A stretch of 64,000 nucleotides of DNA, taken from contig NZ_CP025624.1 in assembly GCF_002874965.1 (NCBI RefSeq), forward strand, positions 6,138,001 to 6,202,000, read 5' to 3'. The notes below the pieces were generated by a model, which saw only the letters and a list, made by a program, of their open reading frames with translations, was not told the origin of the DNA and ran no database searches. Positions 1 to 7,715 of the stretch are shown piece by piece (positions within the stretch are counted from its first letter, which is position 1; each line of letters opens with the position of its first letter). This stretch comes from Pseudomonas sp. NC02. Lineage in GTDB: Bacteria > Pseudomonadota > Gammaproteobacteria > Pseudomonadales > Pseudomonadaceae. The position numbers were made by a program, and so were the translations under genes.

Positions 1-251
1 ATGACCGCGCCCAGGGCGATGATCGCCGCGTATTCACCCTGCTGTGCAACTTTCTGCGCAACCAGTGGAATTTCGAAGGCGCCAGGAGCGCGGATGATAG
101 TGATGTCGCTTTCGCTCACACCGTGGCGAACCAGGGCATCCACGGCACCGCTTACCAGGCTTTCAACCACGAAGCTGTTGAAGCGGCCAACCACCAGGGC
201 ATAGCGGCCTTTGGGGGCGATGAAGGTACCTTCGATGGTCTTCAGGGTCAT
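1..251 (-). CDS. ribH: 6,7-dimethyl-8-ribityllumazine synthase, N-terminal part (cut by window edge)
   Basis: Penultimate step of riboflavin synthesis: condenses 5-amino-6-ribitylaminouracil with dihydroxybutanone phosphate to give lumazine. About 83 codons are visible from an ATG at 249-251. They include the GRFNSF segment near residue 22 and the GAFEIP segment near residue 58, both hallmarks of lumazine synthase. The 3' end lies outside the window. It is the last visible gene of the nrdR-ribD-ribE-ribBA-ribH cluster, 90 bases after ribBA. That spacer holds a GC-rich hairpin (274-296) and no recognisable FMN riboswitch. Confidence 0.95.
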   Translation of the reverse strand, partial: MTLKTIEGTFIAPKGRYALVVGRFNSFVVESLVSGAVDALVRHGVSESDITIIRAPGAFEIPLVAQKVAQQGEYAAIIALGAV

Positions 252-273
252 TCGACAAATCTCTTAAAGAGCC

Positions 274-296
274 GGGACGCGCTTAGTGCGCGCCCC
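274..296 (-). other. GC-rich hairpin between ribBA and ribH
   Basis: An imperfect inverted repeat (GGGACGCGC / GCGCGCCCC on the plus strand) in the ribBA-ribH spacer. There is no T tract right after it on the minus strand, so it is more likely an mRNA stability or attenuation element than a terminator. Function is inferred only. Confidence 0.4.
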
Positions 297-341
297 TCAG
301 TGATATTTGAACCGCGAACAAGGGGCAAACAACGCCGGCCT

Positions 342-1433
342 TTATTCGGAGGGCACGTATTCTACTACTTCCAGGTCGAAACCGGATATGGCATTAAATT
401 TCATTGGCGCACTCATCAGGCGCATTTTGCGCACGCCCAGGTCCCGCAGGATCTGCGAACCGGCCCCGACGATGCTGTAGGTGGTCGGTTTTTTCACCGG
501 CGCGTGGTCGGCGGTTTCGCGGATATGCGCCAGCAGCACGTCGCCATCCAGCGGATGGCCCAGCAGCAATACAACACCGCTGCCGGCCTCGGACACCGCG
601 GACATCGCGGCCCGCAGGCTCCAGCGCCCCGGCTGCTTGACCATCAGCAGGTCGCGCAGCGGGTCCATGTTGTGCACCCGCACCAGGGTCGGCTCTTCAG
701 CGCAGATGGTGCCCAGGGTCAGGGCCATGTGCACGTCGCCTTCCACGGAATCGCGATAGGTCACCAGGTTGAACTGGCCCAGTTCGCTGTCCAGCGGCTG
801 CTCGGCAATCCGCTGAACGGTACGTTCGTGGATCATCCGGTAGTGGATCAGGTCGGCAATGGTGCCGATCTTGATGTTGTGCAGCGCGGCAAATTCTTCC
901 AGCTCGGCGCGACGGGACATGGTGCCGTCGTCGTTCATCACTTCGCAGATCACACCGCTCGGCTCGAAACCGGCCATGCGCGCCAGGTCGCAGGCCGCTT
1001 CGGTGTGGCCGGCGCGAGCCAGGGTGCCACCCGGCTGGGCCATCAGCGGGAAGATGTGGCCCGGGCTGACGATGTCTTCGGCCTTGGCGTCTTTCGCGGC
1101 AGCGGCTTGTACGGTGCGGGCGCGGTCAGCAGCGGAGATGCCAGTGGTGACACCGGTGGTGGCTTCGATGGACACGGTGAACTTGGTGCCAAACCCGGAA
1201 CCATTGCGCGGCGCCATCAACGGCAGCTTCAGCAGCTCGCAGCGCTCGCGGCTCATCGGCATGCAGATCAGGCCACGGGCGTGCTTGGCCATGAAGTTGA
1301 TGTGTTCCGGCTGGCAGCACTCGGCGGCCATGATCAGGTCGCCTTCGTTCTCGCGGTCTTCGTCATCCATGAGGATGACCATCTTGCCTTGGCGGATGTC
1401 TTCAACCAGTTCTTCGATGCTGTTGAGCGCCAC
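342..1433 (-). CDS. ribBA: 3,4-dihydroxy-2-butanone 4-phosphate synthase with degenerate GTP cyclohydrolase II-like domain
   Basis: 363 aa. The N-terminal domain (about residues 1-200) is a DHBP synthase, which makes the four-carbon unit of riboflavin from ribulose 5-phosphate. The acidic metal and substrate loop DDEDRENEGD is at residues 23-32, and a GHTEA segment follows further on. The C-terminal domain aligns with GTP cyclohydrolase II but lacks the zinc cysteines (no DCG motif) and the RQEGR-type catalytic segment. Cyclohydrolase activity is therefore doubtful, and a separate ribA would be needed elsewhere. Start is GTG (1431-1433) behind an AGGGGG ribosome-binding site. It follows ribE by 16 bases. 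Confidence 0.93.
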   Translation of the reverse strand: MALNSIEELVEDIRQGKMVILMDDEDRENEGDLIMAAECCQPEHINFMAKHARGLICMPMSRERCELLKLPLMAPRNGSGFGTKFTVSIEATTGVTTGISAADRARTVQAAAAKDAKAEDIVSPGHIFPLMAQPGGTLARAGHTEAACDLARMAGFEPSGVICEVMNDDGTMSRRAELEEFAALHNIKIGTIADLIHYRMIHERTVQRIAEQPLDSELGQFNLVTYRDSVEGDVHMALTLGTICAEEPTLVRVHNMDPLRDLLMVKQPGRWSLRAAMSAVSEAGSGVVLLLGHPLDGDVLLAHIRETADHAPVKKPTTYSIVGAGSQILRDLGVRKMRLMSAPMKFNAISGFDLEVVEYVPSE

Positions 1434-1449
1434 GCGGCACCCCCTTGGG

Positions 1450-2127
1450 TCAGGATTTAAGGTAGCCGTTAGCGGCTAAAAAACTTTCAGTGATGTTCCC
1501 GGCGGGCCCTTGAAGAGAGTCAGACTCTGCGGCCTTATCGCCCAACAACAGGCGCTCCAGGTAACGGGCAAGCAAGTCCACTTCCAGGTTCACCCGGCGA
1601 CCCGGCTGGTACGACGCCATGATGGTTTCGCTCAGGGTGTGGGGAATGATGGTCAGTTCAAATTCGGCGCCATTCACGGCGTTCACGGTCAGGCTGGTGC
1701 CGTCGACGGTGATCGAGCCTTTGTGGGCGATGTACTTGGCCAGCTCTTTCGGTGCGCGAATGCGAAATTCCACGGCACGCGCGTTTTCGCTGCGGGCAAC
1801 CACTTCGCCGACCCCGTCGACGTGGCCGCTGACCAGGTGCCCACCGAGGCGGGTGGTCGGCGTCAGGGCTTTTTCCAGGTTCACCGGGCTGCCGCTCTTG
1901 AGGTCGTTCATCGCGGTGCAGTCCAGGGTTTCCCGGCTGACATCGGCGGCAAAGCCGTTGCCAGGCAACTCGATGACGGTCAGGCACACACCGCTGACGG
2001 CGATGCTGTCGCCCAGTTTGACGTCGCTCAGGTCGAGCTTGCCGGTTTCAACCAGCAGGCGTACATCGCCGCCTTTTGGGGTCATTGCACGGATGCTGCC
2101 GATGGATTCGATAATGCCGGTGAACAT
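1450..2127 (-). CDS. ribE: riboflavin synthase (alpha subunit)
   Basis: 225 aa; converts two lumazine molecules to riboflavin plus the pyrimidine precursor. It begins with the family signature MFTGIIE and shows the internal duplication of the family: GVCLTV in the first barrel and DGTSLTV in the second. The frame stays open about 170 bases further upstream, but the ATG at 2125-2127 gives the conserved N terminus and has GGAGAA upstream. It lies 34 bases after ribD in the same direction, so the cluster is probably one transcript. Confidence 0.95.
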   Translation of the reverse strand: MFTGIIESIGSIRAMTPKGGDVRLLVETGKLDLSDVKLGDSIAVSGVCLTVIELPGNGFAADVSRETLDCTAMNDLKSGSPVNLEKALTPTTRLGGHLVSGHVDGVGEVVARSENARAVEFRIRAPKELAKYIAHKGSITVDGTSLTVNAVNGAEFELTIIPHTLSETIMASYQPGRRVNLEVDLLARYLERLLLGDKAAESDSLQGPAGNITESFLAANGYLKS

Positions 2128-2161
2128 GCCGTTCTCCTGAAGACGTGGCGCAGGCCGGGAA

Positions 2162-3298
2162 TTATACGCTCGCTGATGGCAGAGGGATGGCAGTGACTCT
2201 CCAGTCATCGCCAACAGCGCGCATTTCAGTGATCTTGAGTTGGGGGGCGTCGGCCAGTTTCTCAAGCGGCCAGTCCAGCAAAGGCCGGGCGGCAGAGCCA
2301 AGAAACTTGCCGGCGACGAATATCACGTACTCGTCCACCAGCCCTTGCTGGGCGAAGGCACCCGCCAGGCTTGGGCCGGCTTCCACCAACACTTCGTTGA
2401 CACCACGGGCCGCCAGGGCCACCAGCGCGGAACGCAGGTCGACCTGGCCGTCGACACCCGGCACCACCAGGCACTCGGGGCCTGTGGGGTACTGGTTGTC
2501 CGGCGTCACGCAGGTGATGACCAGCGCGGGGCCAGCCTTGAAGAACGGCGCATTCAGCGGCACCCGCAGGCGGCCGTCGATCAGCACACGCAGCGGCGGA
2601 CGGGACATCGCCAGGGCGGTGGTTTCTTCATCCAGGCCCAGTTCGGCGGCGCGCACGGTCAGGCGAGCACCATCGGCCAGCACCGTGTCGGCGCCGGTCA
2701 GCACCACACTGGCCTGGGCACGCAGGCGCTGCACAGCGGCACGGGCGGCCGGGCCGGTGATCCATTGGCTTTCGCCGTTGGCCATCGCGGTGCGACCGTC
2801 CAGGCTCATGGCCAACTTGACCCGCACAAACGGCAGGCCATGCTCCATGCGCTTGAGAAAGCCCGGGTTAAGCGCCCGCGCTTCGTTTTCCAGCAAGCCG
2901 CTGTGGGTCTCGATCCCGGCCTGGGCCAGGCGGCGCATGCCACGCCCGGCGACTTCCGGGTTCGGGTCCTGCATTGCCGCAACCACACGGGCCAGGCCGG
3001 CATTCACCAAGGCATCGGCGCAGGGCGGTGTGTGCCCGTGGTGGCTGCACGGTTCAAGGGTCACGTAGGCCGTGGCGCCCCGGGCTTTGTCGCCCGCTGC
3101 CCGCAGGGCATGGACTTCCGCATGGGGTTCGCCGGTGCGCACGTGCCAGCCTTCGCCGACAACCTGCCCGTCACGCACGATCACGCAGCCAACCCGGGGG
3201 TTGGGGTGGGTGGTGTACAGGCCCTTGCGCGCCAATTCCAGGGCACGGGCCATGTAATGGGCGTCGAGTACCGCTTGTTCTGCCGAAGGTGGGTTCAT
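2162..3298 (-). CDS. ribD: bifunctional diaminohydroxyphosphoribosylaminopyrimidine deaminase / 5-amino-6-(5-phosphoribosylamino)uracil reductase
   Basis: 378 aa, usual length. The N-terminal cytidine-deaminase-like domain has the zinc site H59-A-E61 and C84...C93 ([11 protein letters not shown]). The C-terminal reductase domain (about 150-370) belongs to the RibD/dihydrofolate-reductase-like fold. It performs the second and third steps of the pyrimidine branch of riboflavin synthesis. Its ATG overlaps the TGA of nrdR (ATGA), implying translational coupling. Confidence 0.96.
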   Translation of the reverse strand: MNPPSAEQAVLDAHYMARALELARKGLYTTHPNPRVGCVIVRDGQVVGEGWHVRTGEPHAEVHALRAAGDKARGATAYVTLEPCSHHGHTPPCADALVNAGLARVVAAMQDPNPEVAGRGMRRLAQAGIETHSGLLENEARALNPGFLKRMEHGLPFVRVKLAMSLDGRTAMANGESQWITGPAARAAVQRLRAQASVVLTGADTVLADGARLTVRAAELGLDEETTALAMSRPPLRVLIDGRLRVPLNAPFFKAGPALVITCVTPDNQYPTGPECLVVPGVDGQVDLRSALVALAARGVNEVLVEAGPSLAGAFAQQGLVDEYVIFVAGKFLGSAARPLLDWPLEKLADAPQLKITEMRAVGDDWRVTAIPLPSASV

Positions 3299-3765
3299 TC
3301 TTTTACCGGCTCACGGGCCAGGCGGTCGATCTCTTCGCGGAACTCGTTGAGGTCCTGGAAGCGTCGATACACCGAGGCGAAACGGATATAGGCGACTTCG
3401 TCGAGCTTTTGCAGCTCGCCCATCACCAGTTCTCCAACCACCAGGGATTTGACTTCGCGCTCGCCGGTGGCGCGCAGCTTGTGCTTGATATGCACCAGTG
3501 CCGCTTCCAGCCGCTCGACACTCACCGGGCGTTTTTCCAGGGCGCGCTGCATTCCGGCGCGCAGTTTTTCTTCGTCGAAAGGCTGGCGACTGCCGTCGGT
3601 CTTGATCAGACGTGGCAATACCAGTTCGGCGGTTTCGAAGGTGGTGAAACGTTCACCGCAGCCAGAGGCCAGGCATTCACGCCGGCGACGCACCTGTTCG
3701 CCCTCGGCGACCAGACGCGAGTCAATGACCTTGGTGTCGTTGGCACCGCAGAAGGGACAGTGCAT
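3295..3765 (-). CDS. nrdR: transcriptional repressor NrdR
   Basis: 156 aa; zinc-ribbon plus ATP-cone repressor of ribonucleotide reductase genes. The first knuckle is C3-x2-C6. The second reads CLASGC, i.e. C-x4-C, whereas family members I recall have C-x2-C (CLAC or CLVC). The ATP-cone begins near residue 48 ([16 protein letters not shown]). The frame extends 56 codons further upstream, but the ATG at 3763-3765 gives the canonical MHCPFCG start. First gene of the rib cluster; the NrdR-rib linkage is common in bacteria. Confidence 0.95.
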   Translation of the reverse strand: MHCPFCGANDTKVIDSRLVAEGEQVRRRRECLASGCGERFTTFETAELVLPRLIKTDGSRQPFDEEKLRAGMQRALEKRPVSVERLEAALVHIKHKLRATGEREVKSLVVGELVMGELQKLDEVAYIRFASVYRRFQDLNEFREEIDRLAREPVKE

Positions 3766-3904
3766 GGTGGCAGGCAACAAAAAATGGGAGGGCCATGGTA
3801 GCGCATCCCTGTGGCAAGACAAGCCATAGCCTTTACGGTATATAGGCTGACTATTATGTTTCATATTTTTTAAGCCACGGATTTTGTCCTTTCTGGAGCC
3901 GTAC

Positions 3905-4363
3905 ATGCAGTTACGACCACTTGTTTTGCTCACGTTGCTCGGTTTTCTGGTCGCCTGCAGCAGCCATGCCCCAAAACCTGCGGCGCCGGCTCCGGCACCG
4001 CAACAAGAGAAAAAACTGCCGGGCGTGGAAGAAGATCTTGGCCCGTTGCCCGCCTACCAGCGTGAAGTCAGCGGCCAATTGAACGGTATACCGGCGGGTG
4101 CCGAAGTCGAACTGGCGCTGCTGGTGATCGACGACCGTTCGCGCCCGCAACAACTGCTGGCCAGCAGCGTGCTGATCGGCAACAACAAGCCCCTGGCCTT
4201 CCGCCTGCGCTTCAACCCGCAAGCGTTCCCGGCGGGCGGGCGCGTTGAATTGCGTGGTCGCGCCAGCCAGTCCGGCCAGTTGATCCTGCACCTGCCGCCG
4301 GTGCGCATCACCCAGGCGATCACCCAGACCACCGGGCCGCTGCAACTCGTTCCCGCACCATGA
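3905..4363 (+). CDS. YbaY/YscW-family lipoprotein
   Basis: 152 aa. A signal peptide ([16 protein letters not shown]) ends in a lipobox with the lipidated cysteine near residue 19, followed by a Pro/Ala-rich linker and one beta-rich YbaY domain ([18 protein letters not shown] onward). The family includes outer-membrane lipoproteins and the YscW pilotin; no specific role is established here. The ATG at 3905 is chosen because it places the signal peptide at the N terminus. Its TGA overlaps the next gene's ATG. Confidence 0.85.
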   Translation: MQLRPLVLLTLLGFLVACSSHAPKPAAPAPAPQQEKKLPGVEEDLGPLPAYQREVSGQLNGIPAGAEVELALLVIDDRSRPQQLLASSVLIGNNKPLAFRLRFNPQAFPAGGRVELRGRASQSGQLILHLPPVRITQAITQTTGPLQLVPAP

Positions 4364-5013
4364 CGCCACCGCTGGGCCTGCAACGCGCACTGAGCGAACT
4401 GATCGGCGACGCCAAACTGGTGCCCTGCCCGCTGCCGGGCACCGAGTTGTCGCTGTGGTTACTGGACGCCGACAACATGGACCGCGCCTTCAGCCCCGAA
4501 GAAACCCGGCGCATCCTGCATGAGCCGCCGTACTGGAGCTTTTGCTGGGCCAGTGGCCTGGCGCTGGCGCGATACCTGGCGGCCAACCCCGAGTGGGTCG
4601 CGGGTAAGCGGGTGCTGGATTTCGGCGCAGGTTCGGGTGTTGCCGGGATTGCCGCGGTAAAGGCCGGAGCGCTGGAAGTGGTGGCGTGCGACCTGGATCC
4701 GCTGGCCCTGGCTGCCTGCCGGGCGAATGCCGAACTCAACGGCGTAACACTGGGCTATTCAGAAGACTTCTTCACCGAAGCCGACCGGTTTGACCTGATC
4801 CTGGTCGCCGATGTGCTGTACGACCGGGCGAACCTGCCGCTGCTGGATCAATTCCTGACACGCGGCCGCGAAGCGCTGGTCGCCGATTCCCGGGTTCGGG
4901 ACTTCCAGCACCCGGAGTATCAGCGCCTGGGTATCCTCGACGCCCTGACACTGCCCGACCTGGCCGAGCCGTGGGAGTTTCGCAAGGTGAGCCTGTACCA
5001 TTCGCGGCGATAG
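4360..5013 (+). CDS. class I SAM-dependent methyltransferase (ETFB/NNMT-type lysine methyltransferase-like)
   Basis: 217 aa. The Rossmann motif I VLDFGAGSGVAG is near residue 85, an acidic SAM ribose-binding segment (VACDLDP) follows, and LILVADVLYD is the motif IV region. The pattern resembles the small protein-lysine methyltransferases of the METTL20/ETFB group. The substrate is unknown. Start overlaps the lipoprotein stop by four bases (ATGA), so the two are co-translated. Confidence 0.8.
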   Translation: MTPPLGLQRALSELIGDAKLVPCPLPGTELSLWLLDADNMDRAFSPEETRRILHEPPYWSFCWASGLALARYLAANPEWVAGKRVLDFGAGSGVAGIAAVKAGALEVVACDLDPLALAACRANAELNGVTLGYSEDFFTEADRFDLILVADVLYDRANLPLLDQFLTRGREALVADSRVRDFQHPEYQRLGILDALTLPDLAEPWEFRKVSLYHSRR

Positions 5014-5166
5014 TCGCGCCTATCAAACCCGCAAATCTCCAGTAACAGATGGGCTAAGACAGTCTTCAGCGTAGCGTGGAAAATGGCCGCCTCTCGCACG
5101 CTACCTGGACGACCAAACGGTATGCCAACCCCCCGATTTGCATCCGTCGCCTCTTGCTCAAAAAGC

Positions 5167-5195
5167 TTGCAAACGTTACCGCTACTGCCTAATCT
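5167..5195 (+). promoter_or_regulatory. putative sigma70 promoter of the small RNA unit ahead of the Abi gene
   Basis: TTGCAA at 5168-5173, a 17-base spacer and TAATCT at 5191-5196 give a moderate -35/-10 pair (bounds approximate to one base). It would start a transcript near 5202, only about 60 bases before a terminator. Both boxes are imperfect, so this is a prediction. Confidence 0.4.
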
Positions 5196-5199
5196 TTGC

Positions 5200-5264
5200 C
5201 GCAATACACCCGCCATGCCTCTGGTCGCGCAAGTGACTAAGCACAAATTGTGCGGGTTTTTTAT
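5200..5264 (+). ncRNA. putative small structured RNA upstream of the Abi HEPN gene
   Basis: A compact unit in the 269-base gap between the methyltransferase gene and the abi gene. It has an upstream promoter-like pair, about 65 transcribed bases, and a terminator-like end (inverted repeat GCACAA-A-TTGTGC at 5241-5253, then GGGTTTTTT). ACCCGC at 5208-5213 can pair with GCGGGT at 5252-5257, competing with the terminator stem and allowing a pseudoknot-like fold. The layout (short RNA with a terminator, then a HEPN toxin gene) fits RNA antitoxin arrangements. No homology search was possible. Confidence 0.45.
5241..5262 (+). terminator. terminator-like hairpin directly before the abi start
   Basis: Perfect 6-base inverted repeat GCACAA/TTGTGC around one A, then GGG and six T residues (5257-5262). 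The short loop means 4-5 stem pairs would really form. The T tract ends only 20 bases before the abi ATG, so read-through or attenuation would control the toxin gene. Confidence 0.6.
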
Positions 5265-5282
5265 GCCTGGCGTTTTTTGGGC

Positions 5283-6284
5283 ATGAGAACGTTCGACAAA
5301 CCTGCCATTGATGTTCCCTCCCAGATAGAACTGCTCAAACAACGTGGCTTGCTCATTCAAGATGAAGCCCGTGCGCAGTGTTTCTTGCAGTCCGTCAGTT
5401 TTTTCCGATTGAGCCCCTACATGCGCCCTTTTCAGCAATCGGGGGATGTCGATCATCGATTTCGCGATGGCACAGGTTTTCGTCAGTTAACTCGACTCTA
5501 CGACTTTGACCGCAGGCTTCGATTGTTGAGCATGGATGCCATTGAACGCGTGGAAATAGCGACCCGCTCGATGATCAGTAACCATATGGGGCCCAACTAT
5601 GGCAGCCATTGGTATACCGATATCGGAATGTTTCAACAGGCATTTGACCACCAACGCCTACTCGCAACATTGCAGTCCAAGCAATGTGCCGCTATCCGAG
5701 ACTATGAGCGCGAATGCCTGCGAATAGATCGGTTGCAAGCCGAAAGCGGTCGCAAAGCGCATCTCAAACGCCAGAGAGCAAAAGAGAGTTACGCCCGACA
5801 CTACCCCACCACCTACGACCAACCACCACTCATGCCCGGCTGGGCAATGCTGGAAGAACTCACACTCGGCGACCTGTCCCATCTCTACAAAGGCTTGGCC
5901 AGGGATTCAGACAAGAAGGCTATCGCCAGACGCCTGGAACTCCCCGCCCCTTTGATGCAGTCCTGGCTGCACACCTTGACCACTATTCGTAACATCTGCG
6001 CACACCATGCGCGAATGTGGAATCGAGAATTGGGCATTCGCCCAGAACTGCCCAAAAAAGCCAACTTTCCGTGGCCCAGGCACCTTATTCATCCGGGCAC
6101 TCATGCCCGTATGTTCGCAGCACTCTGCATCCTTAATCACCTAATGCATAAAGTGTGTCCACACGCTCAGTGGGACCGGCGCCTGCGTCAACTGACTGAG
6201 GAATTTCCCGATGTCAGCCTCAAAGCGATGGGTTTTCCTCAAGACTGGTACCAGGACCCTTTCTGGCATCCTGTACGCGCTTAA
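5283..6284 (+). CDS. Abi family (Abi_2/AbiF-like) HEPN protein, probable abortive-infection RNase
   Basis: 333 aa. The N terminus (KPAIDVPSQIELLKQRGL, then FLQSVSFFRLSPYMRPF) is the Abi_2 signature. A HEPN Rx4H motif is visible at R236-N-I-C-A-H241, followed by H242 and W246, matching the RNase active site of HEPN proteins. Family members act in phage-triggered growth arrest. The ATG at 5283 is preferred over the upstream-extended frame (5250), which would run through the terminator T tract; no good Shine-Dalgarno precedes it. One sampled line is about 53% GC, lower than its neighbours. It separates genes that are adjacent in related genomes, suggesting insertion. Confidence 0.85.
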   Translation: MRTFDKPAIDVPSQIELLKQRGLLIQDEARAQCFLQSVSFFRLSPYMRPFQQSGDVDHRFRDGTGFRQLTRLYDFDRRLRLLSMDAIERVEIATRSMISNHMGPNYGSHWYTDIGMFQQAFDHQRLLATLQSKQCAAIRDYERECLRIDRLQAESGRKAHLKRQRAKESYARHYPTTYDQPPLMPGWAMLEELTLGDLSHLYKGLARDSDKKAIARRLELPAPLMQSWLHTLTTIRNICAHHARMWNRELGIRPELPKKANFPWPRHLIHPGTHARMFAALCILNHLMHKVCPHAQWDRRLRQLTEEFPDVSLKAMGFPQDWYQDPFWHPVRA

Positions 6285-6356
6285 TCGCGGCATAGCTTCC
6301 GGTCGCCTCCTCCAGTCTTTATAGTTGCCCCATTCCTGCTTTCTTCGAGATTCCCC

Positions 6357-7229
6357 ATGAGTGAGCCCACGCCGTACATCTTCGATGCCACCACCGCCAC
6401 CTTCGATCAGGCGGTGATCCAGAACTCCTTCGAAAAACCCGTGCTGGTGGATTTCTGGGCCGAGTGGTGCGCGCCGTGCAAGGCGTTGATGCCGATGCTC
6501 GCGCAGATTGCCGAGAGTTATCAGGGTGAGTTGCTGCTGGCCAAGGTCGATTGCGATGCCGAGCCGGACGTGGTCTCGCGCTTTGGCATTCGCAGCCTGC
6601 CGACCGTGGTGCTGTTCAAGGATGGCCAGCCAGTGGATGGGTTTGCCGGTGCGCAGCCTGAATCCGCCGTGCGCGCGATGCTGGAGCCCCATGTGCAGAT
6701 GCCACCACCGGCGGCTGCCGATCCACTGGAGCAGGCCCAGGCGCTGTTTGCCGAAGGCCGTATCACCGACGCCGAGGCCGTGCTGGTCACCCTGCTTGGC
6801 GAAGACAACACCAACGCCGCCGCGCTGATCCTGTACGCACGCTGCCTGGCCGAGCGCGGTGAACTGGGCGAAGCGCAAACCGTGCTCGACGCCGTCAAGA
6901 GCGATGATCACAAGGCCGCACTGGCCGGCGCCAAGGCGCAGATCACTTTCCTGCGCCAGGCCGCCGACCTGCCGGACGCCGCAGACCTGAAAGCCCGCCT
7001 GGCGCAAAACCCGCAGGATGACGAGGCGGTGTATCAACTGGCCGTGCAACAACTGGCGCGCCAGCAATACGACGCCGCGCTGGATGGCTTACTCAAGCTG
7101 TTCATCCGCAACCGCAGCTACAGCGAGGGCCTGCCCCACAAGACGCTGTTGCAGGTGTTCGAACTGCTCGGCAACGATCACCCGCTGGTCACCGTGTACC
7201 GCCGCAAGCTGTTCGCCGCGCTGTATTAA
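6357..7229 (+). CDS. cnoX: thioredoxin-TPR co-chaperone CnoX (YbbN)
   Basis: 290 aa. A thioredoxin domain (1-110) carries the active site W37-CAPC, and the C-terminal half (about 120-290) is made of TPR-like helices. This is the CnoX/YbbN architecture: a holdase that protects clients from oxidation and hands them to GroEL. E. coli CnoX lacks the two-cysteine site; here both cysteines (C38, C41) are present, so thiol-disulfide exchange is possible. Own ATG at 6357, 72 bases after the abi gene. Confidence 0.9.
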   Translation: MSEPTPYIFDATTATFDQAVIQNSFEKPVLVDFWAEWCAPCKALMPMLAQIAESYQGELLLAKVDCDAEPDVVSRFGIRSLPTVVLFKDGQPVDGFAGAQPESAVRAMLEPHVQMPPPAAADPLEQAQALFAEGRITDAEAVLVTLLGEDNTNAAALILYARCLAERGELGEAQTVLDAVKSDDHKAALAGAKAQITFLRQAADLPDAADLKARLAQNPQDDEAVYQLAVQQLARQQYDAALDGLLKLFIRNRSYSEGLPHKTLLQVFELLGNDHPLVTVYRRKLFAALY

Positions 7230-7232
7230 GCC

Positions 7233-7580
7233 TTACTCGATCCAGCTGTACAGCGGCGTATCCCCGCCGCTGGCTACCTTGACCTTGGCGCTATGGCGCA
7301 GGCGCACCAGCAGGCGCTTGCCCGCCGAGGCGCTGCCGGCCAGGCCTTCCAGCTGATCAAGCAATTCCAGGCCGTTGAGTTGCCCGGCCTTGCGCAGCAA
7401 ATCCTGGGCGGCCTGCCACAGGCTCTCGTCCAGGTTACCCGCGGCCGGCGCCACCACGGGCTCGGCACTCGGCGGTTTGCTGGCCTGCAACTGCGCGCCC
7501 AGCCGGGCCCAGTCGCCGTCATCCAGCTCCAGGGTCAAGTCCACCGGCAGGTCACCGACGGTTCCACGAATTCTCAACAT
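7233..7580 (-). CDS. hypothetical protein (Pseudomonas-conserved type)
   Basis: 115 aa, ATG at 7578-7580. No domain recognised. It starts with a beta-like segment (LRIRGTVGDLPVDLTLEL), has a Pro/Ala linker and a helical middle part, and shows no signal peptide or membrane segment. It converges on cnoX with three bases between the stop codons and diverges from the zinc-type operon, whose operator lies 85 bases from its start. Confidence 0.65.
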   Translation of the reverse strand: MLRIRGTVGDLPVDLTLELDDGDWARLGAQLQASKPPSAEPVVAPAAGNLDESLWQAAQDLLRKAGQLNGLELLDQLEGLAGSASAGKRLLVRLRHSAKVKVASGGDTPLYSWIE

Positions 7581-7664
7581 CGCACTTACTCCCGCACTTT
7601 TCTGACGAGCATGCTCCCACGCGTCTTGCGCTACGCCAAGCAGGCGGTCAAACTCCTCGCAAAA

Positions 7665-7686
7665 TTGTTATAAGATCACATAACAA
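7665..7686 (+). promoter_or_regulatory. Zur-like operator palindrome
   Basis: TTGTTAT-N8-ATAACAA, a perfect 7-base inverted repeat, with core GTTATAAGATCACATAAC. It closely resembles enterobacterial Zur boxes (TGTTATAATATCACA type). It lies 30 bases upstream of the DUF2796 gene and between two divergent genes. Regulation by Zur and zinc repression are inferred from the motif and from the gene products. Confidence 0.7.
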
Positions 7687-7715
7687 AACTTTCATCTTTG
7701 TCCGGGAGCTCCACC

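Noticed and set aside
123..1460. A 445-codon plus-strand open frame opposite ribBA and ribH
   Set aside because: The minus strand encodes conserved riboflavin enzymes over the whole length; the plus frame has His/Gln-rich shadow composition.
1..3300. FMN riboswitch for the rib genes
   Set aside because: No conserved RFN core is seen in the rib cluster spacers, which are short, nor in the region upstream of nrdR.
5014..6356. Prophage or insertion-sequence boundary around the abi gene
   Set aside because: No integrase, transposase, flanking repeat or tRNA seen; only the composition change and altered gene neighbourhood support transfer.
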